This document shows, piece after piece, positions 1 through 6,983 of a stretch of DNA of 8,993 bases. Each line of letters begins with the position of its first letter. The first letter of the stretch is position 1. Under the pieces are notes generated by a model. It made no database searches, had not been told where the DNA came from, and was given only the letters and a program-made list of their open reading frames with translations. Origin of the DNA: JBBRWV01 sp038248985 (GTDB lineage: Bacteria > Planctomycetota > Phycisphaerae > WQYP01); contig JBBRWV010000137.1 in assembly GCA_038248985.1 (NCBI GenBank), forward strand, positions 1 to 8,993. Reading direction: 5' to 3'. A program made the position numbers and the translations under genes.

Positions 1-130
1 CCCCCCCCCACCTCCCCCCCGTCCGCCGGTCATTTTTAACTCAAAACCCCTCTCTTTTAGACCGATTGTACCCCTACACACCCCCGTTTTAGAGATTTTC
101 TCCCCTGTTTTTTGACAATCTTAGGCCCCG
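1..130. other. C-rich leader upstream of the hydrolase pair
   Basis: No gene is visible here. The + strand is strongly C-rich and G-poor, opening with a run of nine C, then A, CC, T and seven C within the first 20 bases. More C-runs follow up to about position 100, mixed with T-rich stretches. The opposite strand of bases 1-20 could form a G-quadruplex and the + strand an i-motif. The region is cut by the window edge, so what lies upstream is unknown. It probably contains the promoter region of the hydrolase genes. Confidence 0.5.
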
Positions 131-139
131 ATGTATGTT
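112..139 (+). promoter_or_regulatory. possible sigma70-type promoter for the hydrolase genes
   Basis: A perfect TTGACA lies at 112-117, followed after 16 bases by TATGTT at 134-139 (four of six matches to TATAAT). If used, transcription would begin near 146, which is downstream of the ATG at 131. That would force translation to start at the in-frame ATG at 197. The -10 element is weak and no experimental support can be seen, so this is tentative. Confidence 0.3.
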
Positions 140-1135
140 TCACTAGCCGCAAACATACAAATACCCCAGCTATACCCACCTGATTCTGGGACGTATATGA
201 CTACATCTTCCGCGCCCCCCCTATTCACAACCACGGGATCGCCCCTCAATACGCCCCTAGACCGCTCTTATCAGACCTCCAAGATCACCCCTTCCCCCTC
301 CACTCCCAAAGACGAACAACCCGACTACTTGATCGTCGATTCCGACCAACTCTATTACGTCCTCACTCCTTCCACCCCGCCGCCCCGCGCGCAAGTCCTT
401 TTGGTAGGCCCATTTGCATCCGAGCGTTCCCACGCCTACCGCCTCTGGGCCCGCTGGGCCCGCTACCTCGCCGCCCAGGGTTTTGACGTCCTCCGCTTCG
501 ATTTCCGCGGCGTCGGCGAAAGCACCGGCGCCTTCGAAAACCACAGTTTTACCTCTTGGGAGGCCGATATTCATGAATGCGTCAACTTTCTCCGCGCCCG
601 CTCCACCTTACCCCTATTCCTGCACGGCGTAGGAATGGGCGCACTTCTTTCTTCACGCCTCTTTAACCAAGGCCTCGGTGAAGCCCTCTTGCTTTGGTCC
701 CCTCCAGTATCTGCCCGCGCCATGCTTTACGACACCCTGCGTATGCGCATGGCCACTGATTTTGCGCTGCATCGCAACGCGCCGCGCCGCACTCGCGAAG
801 ACTACATTGCGGAACTGGAATCCGGCCAACTCGTGGAGGTCGAAGGTTTCCTCTGGTCCGAACGCCTCTGGCGTGAATCTGAGAATTACCCCCTGACCCT
901 CCCTCCCGCCGTTGGCGACACCTCCTCCTCGGAGCGCCCTTGGAGCGTCATCGAACTCGACCGCCGCGCCAGCGACCTGATGCCGGTGTCCGCCAAGATG
1001 GCGGGGGTTCCCACCAAGAAAACCCGCCCCGGTACCGCACCGCCGTCCCTGAATTCGTCACTGGGGGCCTTCTTCGAACCCAGTTGCGCCTGGCTCCAGG
1101 AGACAGCCACGAAGAGAGTGGCGGTGCGACCGTGA
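131..1135 (+). CDS. alpha/beta hydrolase, XrtA 'hydrolase 2'-like, lacking the nucleophilic serine
   Basis: This is an alpha/beta-hydrolase-fold protein of up to 334 aa, probably cytosolic. The fold starts near residue 65. A first strand with a GPFASERS segment (93-100) is followed by an FDFRGVGEST turn (123-132) typical of lipase/peptidase-like hydrolases. The nucleophile elbow at 166-170 reads GVGMG, so Gly168 stands where Ser is expected. Members of the XrtA-associated hydrolase 2 family also often lack Ser there, and a segment TREDYIAELESGQLVEVEG (221-239) resembles that family from memory. No signal peptide or membrane helix is seen. The first ~60 residues are Pro/Ser/Thr-rich, and the first 22 codons use rare-looking ATA and CTA, so the real start may be ATG 197 (residue 23); both sites have weak ribosome-binding sequences. 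The stop overlaps the next gene by four bases (GTGA), implying coupled translation. Catalytic activity is doubtful; a structural or partner role is possible. Confidence 0.75.
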   Translation: MYVSLAANIQIPQLYPPDSGTYMTTSSAPPLFTTTGSPLNTPLDRSYQTSKITPSPSTPKDEQPDYLIVDSDQLYYVLTPSTPPPRAQVLLVGPFASERSHAYRLWARWARYLAAQGFDVLRFDFRGVGESTGAFENHSFTSWEADIHECVNFLRARSTLPLFLHGVGMGALLSSRLFNQGLGEALLLWSPPVSARAMLYDTLRMRMATDFALHRNAPRRTREDYIAELESGQLVEVEGFLWSERLWRESENYPLTLPPAVGDTSSSERPWSVIELDRRASDLMPVSAKMAGVPTKKTRPGTAPPSLNSSLGAFFEPSCAWLQETATKRVAVRP

Positions 1136-2052
1136 GACGAATCGCTAAAATCCAGGTCGATGACTATCGACTGATAGGTACGTATCACGAACCCGCAAGT
1201 GCAGATGGCGTCAATTGTCCCGCGCGTGATATCGCACTGGTCATTCTCAATTTCGCCCAGATGCCGCGCGCTGGCCTTGCGGACCTGTCTGTTCAGCTCG
1301 CGGACAAACAGGCTTCCCTCGGCTTTCCCACGTTTCGCTTTGACATGCCAGGACTCGGTGATTCCGCAGGCATGGACCACGAAGGCGTACACGACATCTG
1401 GAAATTCACAGAATCCGGCGGCTTTGCCCAATTCGCTACAGCCCTCGTCCATCGACTCATCACCCAATACCACCTCCGCGGTGTCGTACTCGGTGGCGTG
1501 TGCGGTGGCGCGATCACCAGTCTCTACGCCACTGACAAACTCCCCACCGGCGTCGTTGGTCTTGCCCTGCTGGAACCTTCCTACAATCGCATTGAGGCCT
1601 CTGACACCCAGATGCCGGGCAAACCCGCGATGAAAAAGGGCGGTGCCAATGAAAAAATTAATCGCTGGCGCCAGCTTCGCACAAATTTGCGAACCAAATC
1701 CCATACCGGCGGGCTGCGCTACCTGCAAAAAAGCTACACCTCGCTGCGTCAAGCCTTAGAATTAGTGACCGGACCGCGATTCCCCGAGTGCATCAACCGC
1801 CCCCTCGTCGACGTTAGCCGACGCGTCGCCGCGCGCGGGCTCCCCATTCTTCTGGTCAGTGCTGGCAGCAGTCAACGCTGGCTTTTTCGATATCAAGTAT
1901 TTGGGCGCATCCGTAAAAGCAAAATTACCTTTGTCGAAATCGAAGGAACCAATCACATGTTGGTCTCCGGGGGCGGGAAAACCAAAGTGATCGAACACAT
2001 GGGCGCGTGGATGATGCGTACTTTTCCCATCGTCGAAAAGTTGGCTGCCTGA
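1132..2052 (+). CDS. alpha/beta hydrolase with cysteine nucleophile, XrtA 'hydrolase 1'-like
   Basis: This 306-aa alpha/beta-hydrolase-fold protein starts at GTG 1132. The open frame extends left to an ATG at 940, but that stretch overlaps the preceding hydrolase gene in another frame and its translation looks unlike protein. The GTGA overlap and the start of recognisable fold at RRIAKIQVDDYRLIG support GTG 1132. Motifs are FRFDMPGLGDSAG (68-80) and a nucleophile elbow GVCGG (122-126) with Cys124 in place of Ser. A late EGTNH segment puts the probable catalytic His at 275. Cys at the elbow is what I recall for the XrtA-associated hydrolase 1 family, and Cys-His hydrolases can act as thioesterases or acyltransferases. 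The acidic triad member is not clear. It is co-transcribed with the upstream hydrolase. The substrate is unknown; release of a carrier-bound product made by the facing operon is an inference. Confidence 0.78.
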   Translation: MRRIAKIQVDDYRLIGTYHEPASADGVNCPARDIALVILNFAQMPRAGLADLSVQLADKQASLGFPTFRFDMPGLGDSAGMDHEGVHDIWKFTESGGFAQFATALVHRLITQYHLRGVVLGGVCGGAITSLYATDKLPTGVVGLALLEPSYNRIEASDTQMPGKPAMKKGGANEKINRWRQLRTNLRTKSHTGGLRYLQKSYTSLRQALELVTGPRFPECINRPLVDVSRRVAARGLPILLVSAGSSQRWLFRYQVFGRIRKSKITFVEIEGTNHMLVSGGGKTKVIEHMGAWMMRTFPIVEKLAA

Positions 2053-2111
2053 CTCGCCCGCGCAGGGATCTGCACTCTCCGCCGCACAATACCACACGAC
2101 AAATTCGCCCA
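2053..2111. other. short convergent intergenic gap
   Basis: These 59 bases separate the 3' ends of the hydrolase pair (+) and the NadE-like gene (-). I see no G+C-rich hairpin followed by a T-run on either strand, so no intrinsic terminator can be called. Transcripts from the two sides may run into each other. Confidence 0.5.
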
Positions 2112-3107
2112 TCAACGCTGAATGTGCGGAATCTCTTCCACCAGCAACGGCTTGCGATGGTGATAAGCGGTCGCGTTTCGCTTGGCATCAATGTCCGCGT
2201 AGACATGTTCCGCCTGCGCGGGTGTGATGCCCGCAGCAACGGCGGCCTCCGCAGCGGATATCCCATGGTCTTTGGCATACAGGCAGATATCCATTCCCCG
2301 GTAAGGCAGGGAAAAATAAAACTCTTCCTGACTCTGGCTGAGCGAATACGTATCCGTCGTGGGCGGACGCGACCGAATCTTCTCCGGCACGCCCAGATAT
2401 TCGGCCAGTTGATACACCTGCGATTTGTATAAGTGTGCGATCGGTTTCACATCCGCTGAGCCATCGCCGTTTTTCACAAAGAACCCCTGATCAAACTCCA
2501 GCCGGTTCGGCGTGCCGACCACCGCGAAATTCAATCGATCCGCATGGTAATACTCGATCATCTTCCGCACGCGTTGCTTAAAATTGGTGGCCGCAACAAT
2601 TCCCAGGTAAGCCTCGAGCGGCAGCCGCGTCGTCGTCCGCGTCCCATCGGGCGCCTCCACCACCAGCCGGAAAACCCGGTATCCCTGCCCTTCCAGAACG
2701 CTGGGAAAAACAATCTTGGACTTGTACCCAGGCCCGAATTCAGGAACGACGGAGCGTATGAAATCATCGCGCCGACGGTAACATCCTACCGCCTCCAGCG
2801 TGGGCGTGATGACTTCCAGCGCCGTGGTCACACCAAAATGGCTGGCGATTAGCTCGCTGAGATCCATCGTATCGCCCGAAGAATCCGACTCCGGCATGCG
2901 CACGCCGAAGACATTTTTTCCGCCAAACGCGCGGGCCGCTAGCGCACAACACACGCTGCTGTCGATACCGCCCGAAAGGCCGACGACCAGCCCTTTTCGG
3001 CGCAGAACGCCATGCACCTGTTCGCACAATGCGGCGACAATACGGTCGGTTTCCTTCACTGCATCCAATTTGAGAACGTCGGCAGAGAATGCTTTTTCCT
3101 GGGCCAC
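2112..3107 (-). CDS. nadE: NAD(+) synthase-like ATP-pyrophosphatase (ammonia-dependent type), divergent
   Basis: This 331-aa protein belongs to the NadE family, whose members adenylate a carboxylate with ATP and amidate it with ammonia; the classic reaction is deamido-NAD to NAD. The PP-loop SGGIDSS lies at 45-51. The family core VVGTPNRLEFDQGFFVKNGD starts at 196, followed by DVKPIAHLYK (219-228). No N-terminal nitrilase (glutaminase) domain is present, so ammonia would come from elsewhere. It is longer than typical ammonia-dependent NadE (about 250-280 aa), with extra sequence at about 111-165. The usual C-terminal PTADL...DE..LG..Y region reads PPTTDTYSLSQSQEEFYFSLPY (split: PPTTDTYSLSQ, then SQEEFYFSLPY), departing from consensus. 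The start is GTG 3107, with AGAGGA six bases upstream inside the end of the ligase gene. As the last gene of the operon, it may be a housekeeping NadE or a paralogue amidating a pathway intermediate. Confidence 0.82.
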   Translation of the reverse strand: MAQEKAFSADVLKLDAVKETDRIVAALCEQVHGVLRRKGLVVGLSGGIDSSVCCALAARAFGGKNVFGVRMPESDSSGDTMDLSELIASHFGVTTALEVITPTLEAVGCYRRRDDFIRSVVPEFGPGYKSKIVFPSVLEGQGYRVFRLVVEAPDGTRTTTRLPLEAYLGIVAATNFKQRVRKMIEYYHADRLNFAVVGTPNRLEFDQGFFVKNGDGSADVKPIAHLYKSQVYQLAEYLGVPEKIRSRPPTTDTYSLSQSQEEFYFSLPYRGMDICLYAKDHGISAAEAAVAAGITPAQAEHVYADIDAKRNATAYHHRKPLLVEEIPHIQR

Positions 3108-3113
3108 GATATT

Positions 3114-3119
3114 TCCTCT
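3114..3119 (-). promoter_or_regulatory. ribosome-binding site of the NadE-like gene
   Basis: AGAGGA on the - strand, six bases before the GTG at 3107-3105. It lies in the 12-base gap just after the ligase TAG and supports the GTG as the true start. Confidence 0.6.
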
Positions 3120-4658
3120 CTAGAGTTCACGTTTATTGACTTTGCCGGAAGAAGTCCGCGGCAGGGCGTCGCGAATCTCCACAAACTTGGGAACCATGTA
3201 ATCTTCCAGATGCGCAACACAGTACCGTAGAATATCCTTGGATTTCAGTTCACACGCATTTTTCAAAACAACGACCGCTTTCACGGCCTGACCAAGTACG
3301 GGATCGGGCACTCCAATAACTGCCGCTTCGACGACGCCCTCCAGCGCATGTAACACATTTTCTATCTCTCGGGGGCTTACCTTTTCGCCACGAGATTTGA
3401 TGATGTCATCGCGTCGCGCAACGAAATAGAGGTATCCCTCATCATCCGTCCGAAAGAGATCGCCGGTATATAGCACTCGCTCATGAGGCAGCAGCCCGGG
3501 ACGAAGTGCGCGGGCCGTTTCTTCCGGTTTTCCCCAGTAGCCCAACATCACGTGGGCGCCGCGCACGACCAGTTCCCCGCGGGCATTATTGCCCAATCGA
3601 TTCCCCGCCTCATCCACCAGCCAGGCTTCCGTATTCGGTATGGCAAACCCCACCGAGGAAGGGCGAATATCGATTTGATCGGGATGCAGATAGCAGACGC
3701 GCGCACATTCAGTCTGGCCATACATCGAATAGATCTGGGTCTGGGGAAACTGCGTGCGCAACTTCCGAAAATGCTCGACCGGCATCGCGGCGCCAGCGTT
3801 GGTGATGTAGCGCAGGGATGAAAAATTGAAGGTGGACATATCCGATTGCAGAAGTATTGCGGCGATCATGGGCACCAGCGCAAAACCGGTCACACGCTCG
3901 CTGACCATTTTCTTTAACACCACATGCGGATACGCCATCGATCTTTCAAGAACCAGCGTACCCCCAATCTTCGCCGCCATTAACAATTGGTATAGCCCGT
4001 AACCAAAAGACAGGGGCAGTACATTCAAGATGACATCCGCTTCCGTATTTTGCAGATATAGCGTGATGGAATTGGCGATTGCCACCATGTTCAAGTGTGT
4101 CATCATGGCGCCCTTGGGTTCACCCGTTGAACCCGAGGTATACATCAACGACGCGAGATCCACATTGATGCACACTCTGGCCGGGGCCTTGGTGCAATCG
4201 AAATATTTCTCCAGCAACTCCGTCCATCCCACAACCTTGCCGCCGTCACTTTCGGAGGCAACCTCACCCGTACCCACCCCAATAATGCACTGGAGATGGG
4301 TCAACCGCCCCAGTGCCGGCGCACATTGCCGCGTTTTTTCGACGCTGCAAATCAGAACTGTGGCTCGCGCATCCCCCAGGTTACTGGCCAGCTTTTCCAG
4401 TTTGGTTGAGGGGTTGATCATCATGAGAACAGCGCCGGCCTTGAGAGTTCCCCACACCGCCACGGCGGCCTCAACGGTATTGTCCAGGCAAACCGCCACT
4501 CGGTCGCCGCGCTGAACTCCACGGGCTTGCAGGCCGAATGCCAGTTGATTGGCCAGCGCATTAATTTCGCGATAGTTCAGGCGTCGCTCACCACACACCA
4601 GCGCGGTTTTGTCCGGCAGGCGTGCAGCGCTATGCTCCAGAAATTCCTGCACCAGCAT
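3120..4658 (-). CDS. AMP-forming acyl-CoA/amino-acid ligase (ANL superfamily), XrtA-associated type
   Basis: This 512-aa enzyme adenylates a carboxylic acid with ATP and transfers it to a thiol, either CoA or a carrier-protein phosphopantetheine. ANL motifs appear in order: the P-loop YTSGSTGEPKG (173-183), YGQTE (313-317), YTGDL (397-401), the hinge region RRDDIIKSRGEKVSPREIE (415-433), and SSGKVNKREL (503-512) with the catalytic Lys506 near the extreme C-terminus. The length is normal for stand-alone ligases, and no condensation or carrier domain is fused. The start LVQEFLEHSAARLPDKTALV resembles, from memory, the ligase family of XrtA/PEP-CTERM loci. It lies 17 bases after the carrier-protein gene and 12 bases before the NadE-like gene, so loading that carrier protein is the simplest role. 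The substrate cannot be read with confidence. ATG 4658 is well supported by the match at the N-terminus. Confidence 0.88.
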   Translation of the reverse strand: MLVQEFLEHSAARLPDKTALVCGERRLNYREINALANQLAFGLQARGVQRGDRVAVCLDNTVEAAVAVWGTLKAGAVLMMINPSTKLEKLASNLGDARATVLICSVEKTRQCAPALGRLTHLQCIIGVGTGEVASESDGGKVVGWTELLEKYFDCTKAPARVCINVDLASLMYTSGSTGEPKGAMMTHLNMVAIANSITLYLQNTEADVILNVLPLSFGYGLYQLLMAAKIGGTLVLERSMAYPHVVLKKMVSERVTGFALVPMIAAILLQSDMSTFNFSSLRYITNAGAAMPVEHFRKLRTQFPQTQIYSMYGQTECARVCYLHPDQIDIRPSSVGFAIPNTEAWLVDEAGNRLGNNARGELVVRGAHVMLGYWGKPEETARALRPGLLPHERVLYTGDLFRTDDEGYLYFVARRDDIIKSRGEKVSPREIENVLHALEGVVEAAVIGVPDPVLGQAVKAVVVLKNACELKSKDILRYCVAHLEDYMVPKFVEIRDALPRTSSGKVNKREL

Positions 4659-4675
4659 TGCGGCTCACTTTGCAA

Positions 4676-4936
4676 TTACTTGGCGAGCAAGAGGGGCTTG
4701 CTCTGGATGAACTTGGCCAGACGACGAATCGAGTCCAGATTTTCCGGCACAATCTCTTCATCTCGAATTTTGATGTTGTATGTCTTCTCAATGTATCCCA
4801 CGAGTTCCAAAACGCCCGTGGAATCAATGATGCCCGATTCCAGAAAGGATGACTCCGGAGTGAGGTCTGCCGAATCCTCGCCAAAGAGGAAATTTTCCAC
4901 GATAAACGCGCGGATTTGCGGTTCAATGTCAGCCAT
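4676..4936 (-). CDS. acyl carrier protein
   Basis: This 86-aa acidic protein has the size and helical pattern of an acyl/peptidyl carrier protein. The phosphopantetheine attachment motif is ESGIIDSTGVLELV, with Ser39 as the expected modified residue. The more usual DSL is here DST, a common variant in stand-alone carrier proteins of biosynthetic clusters. It overlaps the end of the amidotransferase gene by eight bases and has a strong ribosome-binding site inside that gene, so the two are translationally coupled. The ligase directly downstream is the likely loading enzyme. It is not the fatty-acid AcpP by context, as no fab genes are nearby. No phosphopantetheinyl transferase gene is in the window, so it would rely on one encoded elsewhere. 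Confidence 0.88.
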   Translation of the reverse strand: MADIEPQIRAFIVENFLFGEDSADLTPESSFLESGIIDSTGVLELVGYIEKTYNIKIRDEEIVPENLDSIRRLAKFIQSKPLLLAK

Positions 4937-6869
4937 CTGTTTCTAGTCTCCTGAAATTATTCACAAACTGGTCACTGATCAATTGCGTCGACAGAATGCC
5001 GACGACGGCCATGTTGTCCTTCACCCCAATAGTCTGGCCACGCCGGGTCTTCTGCACCAGACCGTCGACTGCGCGAGCGTTGAAAATACCTGCCTTCTCA
5101 ATGTTTCGTTCCGCTAGCATTTCGCGGACATACGCCGGTTCAGATCCGTCTGCTCGTAAAACACTGTCCGCATCCGGGGCGCGATAAGGTTGCTTCGGAC
5201 GCTGACGGATCGACTCCGGAATTCGATTGCCAATCGCTTTCTTCAGAACAAACTTTTCGTTCAACCCCTTCATTTTCATGCGAGGCGGAATAGTCGCGGC
5301 AAATTCGACCACTCGGTAATCCAGAAAGGGATAACGACCCTCGATCCCGTGCGCCATGGCCATGCGATCCCCCTGCGACGAGAGAATGTACCCCGGCAAG
5401 AGGAAGGCGGTCTCCAGATATTGTGCCTGGCAGAACGCCGGCCAGCTAGAAAATTCTGGCGGCAGCATTTGCCGAAGTTCATCGCACGCATCATATTCCC
5501 CCAACTCCGCGCGCATCCGTGGAGAATAAAAAAGTTTGGATTTGGCGGTGAGTTCCCAGCGGGGCAGATGCGAGAAAAACGGGCTGGACAGATCCTCCGG
5601 ACGCACATGAAAAAATGCCTGCAGATACGCGGGCGACTGCTTTTGGAGGTTATGCATGTAGGGATAAAGCTTGGCGAGCAGCAGCGGCCGCACGCGTGAT
5701 TGCGGATTCCGCCCCCAGAATCGCCGCACCTTGGCTTCTTTGAAGATATCGTAGCCGCCGAGAACTTCATCCGCCCCCTCTCCGGTCAATACCACTTTAT
5801 AGCCGTTCTCCCGCACGAGTTTTGCCAGCATATACATGGGTGCAGGCGCCGTGCGGATGATCGGCTTCTCCGCGTGCCAAACCACATCCGGAAAAATCTG
5901 CCCGATGTCCGCTGTCCCGCACTGCACACTCTGATGGCGCGTATCCAGGTAGCGCACTACTTGCTGCTGAAACTCTCGTTCATCGAATTCCGGCTGGTCG
6001 AAACCCACCGAAAATGTTTTCAAGGGCGCTTGCGTAAAATTTTTGATAAGCGAGGTAGTCACCGCGGAATCAAGACCGCCGCTCAAGTATGCTCCCACTG
6101 GAACATCTGCCCGCAAGCGCAAGCGCGTCGCATCTACCAGCAATTCCAACAGTCGCCCAGCACACGCCTCTTCATTCATGGGCGCAAATTCCGTGGGATA
6201 TGTTGGCTGCCAGTAGCGCCACACTTTCACCTCCCCACGTGAAACTTTCATCGAATGCCCAGGCGGCAACTCTGAAATCCCTTCGAATATCGTGCGCGGC
6301 GGCAATGTGAACCAGAACGTCAGGACTTGGTCAATCGCGCGAATATCCAGACGCCGCGGAACACCCGGATACGCAAAGATTGATTTGATCTCCGAGGCAA
6401 ATAGGAATGTTCCTTCGTGCATCTTGTAGAAAAGCGGGCGCACCCCCAAGCGATCCCGTGAGATGAATAGCTCATTCTTGCGTGCATCCCAGATGGCAAA
6501 CGACCATTGCCCATTGAAATCATGCACGCATTCCGGCCCCTTCTCTTCGTACGCATGCAAAATGACCTCGGTATCCGAGGTGGTGGCAAATCGATGCCCG
6601 AGGGCTTCAAGCTCTTTGCGGATTTCCAGGTAGTTAAATATTTCCCCATTGAACGTGACCGTCAGCGATCGGTCCTCGTTATGCATCGGTTGATCGCCGG
6701 TAGCCAAATCAATAATGCTCAGCCGGGCATGAGCCAGACCAAGGGGGCCATCCACGTAAATTCCGGATCCATCTGGGCCGCGATGGCCAACTCTGGCAAT
6801 CATGGATTGGAGTACGGCGCGCTCCGCAGCGCAACCTTTCAACTCCAGCAAGCCAGAAATCCCACACAT
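4929..6869 (-). CDS. asnB: asparagine synthase-family glutamine amidotransferase (XrtA amidotransferase 1-like)
   Basis: This 646-aa two-domain enzyme couples glutamine hydrolysis to ATP-dependent amidation. The N-terminal class-II glutaminase begins MCGISG, with Cys2 as the nucleophile after Met removal. It continues with VGHRGPDGSG (27-36), ARLSIIDL (48-55), FNGEIFNY (73-80) and SDTEVI (98-103). The C-terminal synthetase domain has the PP-loop SGGLDS (263-268), GEGADE (363-368) and SQGDRMAMAHGIEGRYPFLD (498-517). Both active sites look intact. Length and a late KQPYRAPDADS segment (569-579) fit, from memory, the amidotransferase of XrtA/exopolysaccharide loci better than short housekeeping AsnB. 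Start ATG 6869 has AGGAG nine bases upstream. It is the first gene of the four-gene operon, preceded by a 155-base gap. Its acceptor could be a carrier-bound acid or a sugar acid rather than aspartate; this cannot be settled from sequence. Confidence 0.9.
   Translation of the reverse strand: MCGISGLLELKGCAAERAVLQSMIARVGHRGPDGSGIYVDGPLGLAHARLSIIDLATGDQPMHNEDRSLTVTFNGEIFNYLEIRKELEALGHRFATTSDTEVILHAYEEKGPECVHDFNGQWSFAIWDARKNELFISRDRLGVRPLFYKMHEGTFLFASEIKSIFAYPGVPRRLDIRAIDQVLTFWFTLPPRTIFEGISELPPGHSMKVSRGEVKVWRYWQPTYPTEFAPMNEEACAGRLLELLVDATRLRLRADVPVGAYLSGGLDSAVTTSLIKNFTQAPLKTFSVGFDQPEFDEREFQQQVVRYLDTRHQSVQCGTADIGQIFPDVVWHAEKPIIRTAPAPMYMLAKLVRENGYKVVLTGEGADEVLGGYDIFKEAKVRRFWGRNPQSRVRPLLLAKLYPYMHNLQKQSPAYLQAFFHVRPEDLSSPFFSHLPRWELTAKSKLFYSPRMRAELGEYDACDELRQMLPPEFSSWPAFCQAQYLETAFLLPGYILSSQGDRMAMAHGIEGRYPFLDYRVVEFAATIPPRMKMKGLNEKFVLKKAIGNRIPESIRQRPKQPYRAPDADSVLRADGSEPAYVREMLAERNIEKAGIFNARAVDGLVQKTRRGQTIGVKDNMAVVGILSTQLISDQFVNNFRRLETDG
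4947..4952 (-). promoter_or_regulatory. ribosome-binding site of the carrier-protein gene
   Basis: AGGAGA on the - strand, ten bases before the ATG at 4936 and lying within the last codons of the amidotransferase gene. It fixes the ATG 4936 start and supports translational coupling. Confidence 0.65.
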
Positions 6870-6915
6870 CTATTCCGGCTCCTGAATGAAAAAGAGATCA
6901 AAAAATGTTTGGTAG

Positions 6916-6949
6916 ATTTATCCTATCATTTTTCGGCTATTTGTCCTAT
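6916..6949 (-). repeat. 11-bp direct repeat ATAGGAYAAAT, two copies 23 bp apart
   Basis: On the - strand the copies read ATAGGACAAAT (6949-6939) and ATAGGATAAAT (6926-6916), matching at ten of eleven positions. The 23-base offset is a little over two helical turns. They coincide with the possible -35 and -10 elements, so they could be promoter or operator sequence, or chance in an A+T-rich stretch. Confidence 0.4.
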
Positions 6950-6971
6950 TCAAATCAGTTTGTGTACGTGG

Positions 6972-6983
6972 ATTTGGCCAAAT
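6972..6983. repeat. perfect 12-bp palindrome (candidate operator)
   Basis: ATTTGGCCAAAT equals its own reverse complement and lies about 100 bases upstream of the amidotransferase start. It has no T-run after it, so it is not a terminator. A dimeric regulator site is possible but unproven. Confidence 0.4.

Noticed and set aside
940..1131. Upstream extension of the Cys-type hydrolase frame to an ATG at 940
   Set aside because: It lies entirely inside the preceding hydrolase gene, its translation is Arg/Pro/Gly-rich with no fold pattern, and a GTGA overlap gives a better start at 1132.
886..1752. 288-aa open frame on the - strand
   Set aside because: It is antisense to both hydrolase genes, which have clear family motifs, and its translation shows no recognisable domain.
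2053..2111. Bidirectional terminator between the convergent operons
   Set aside because: Expected by position, but no stable hairpin with a T-run could be found on either strand.
4929..6869. Housekeeping asparagine synthetase
   Set aside because: The catalytic residues would allow it, but the length, the carrier-protein/ligase operon and the late sequence motif favour a pathway-specific amidotransferase; the housekeeping role is kept only as an alternative.
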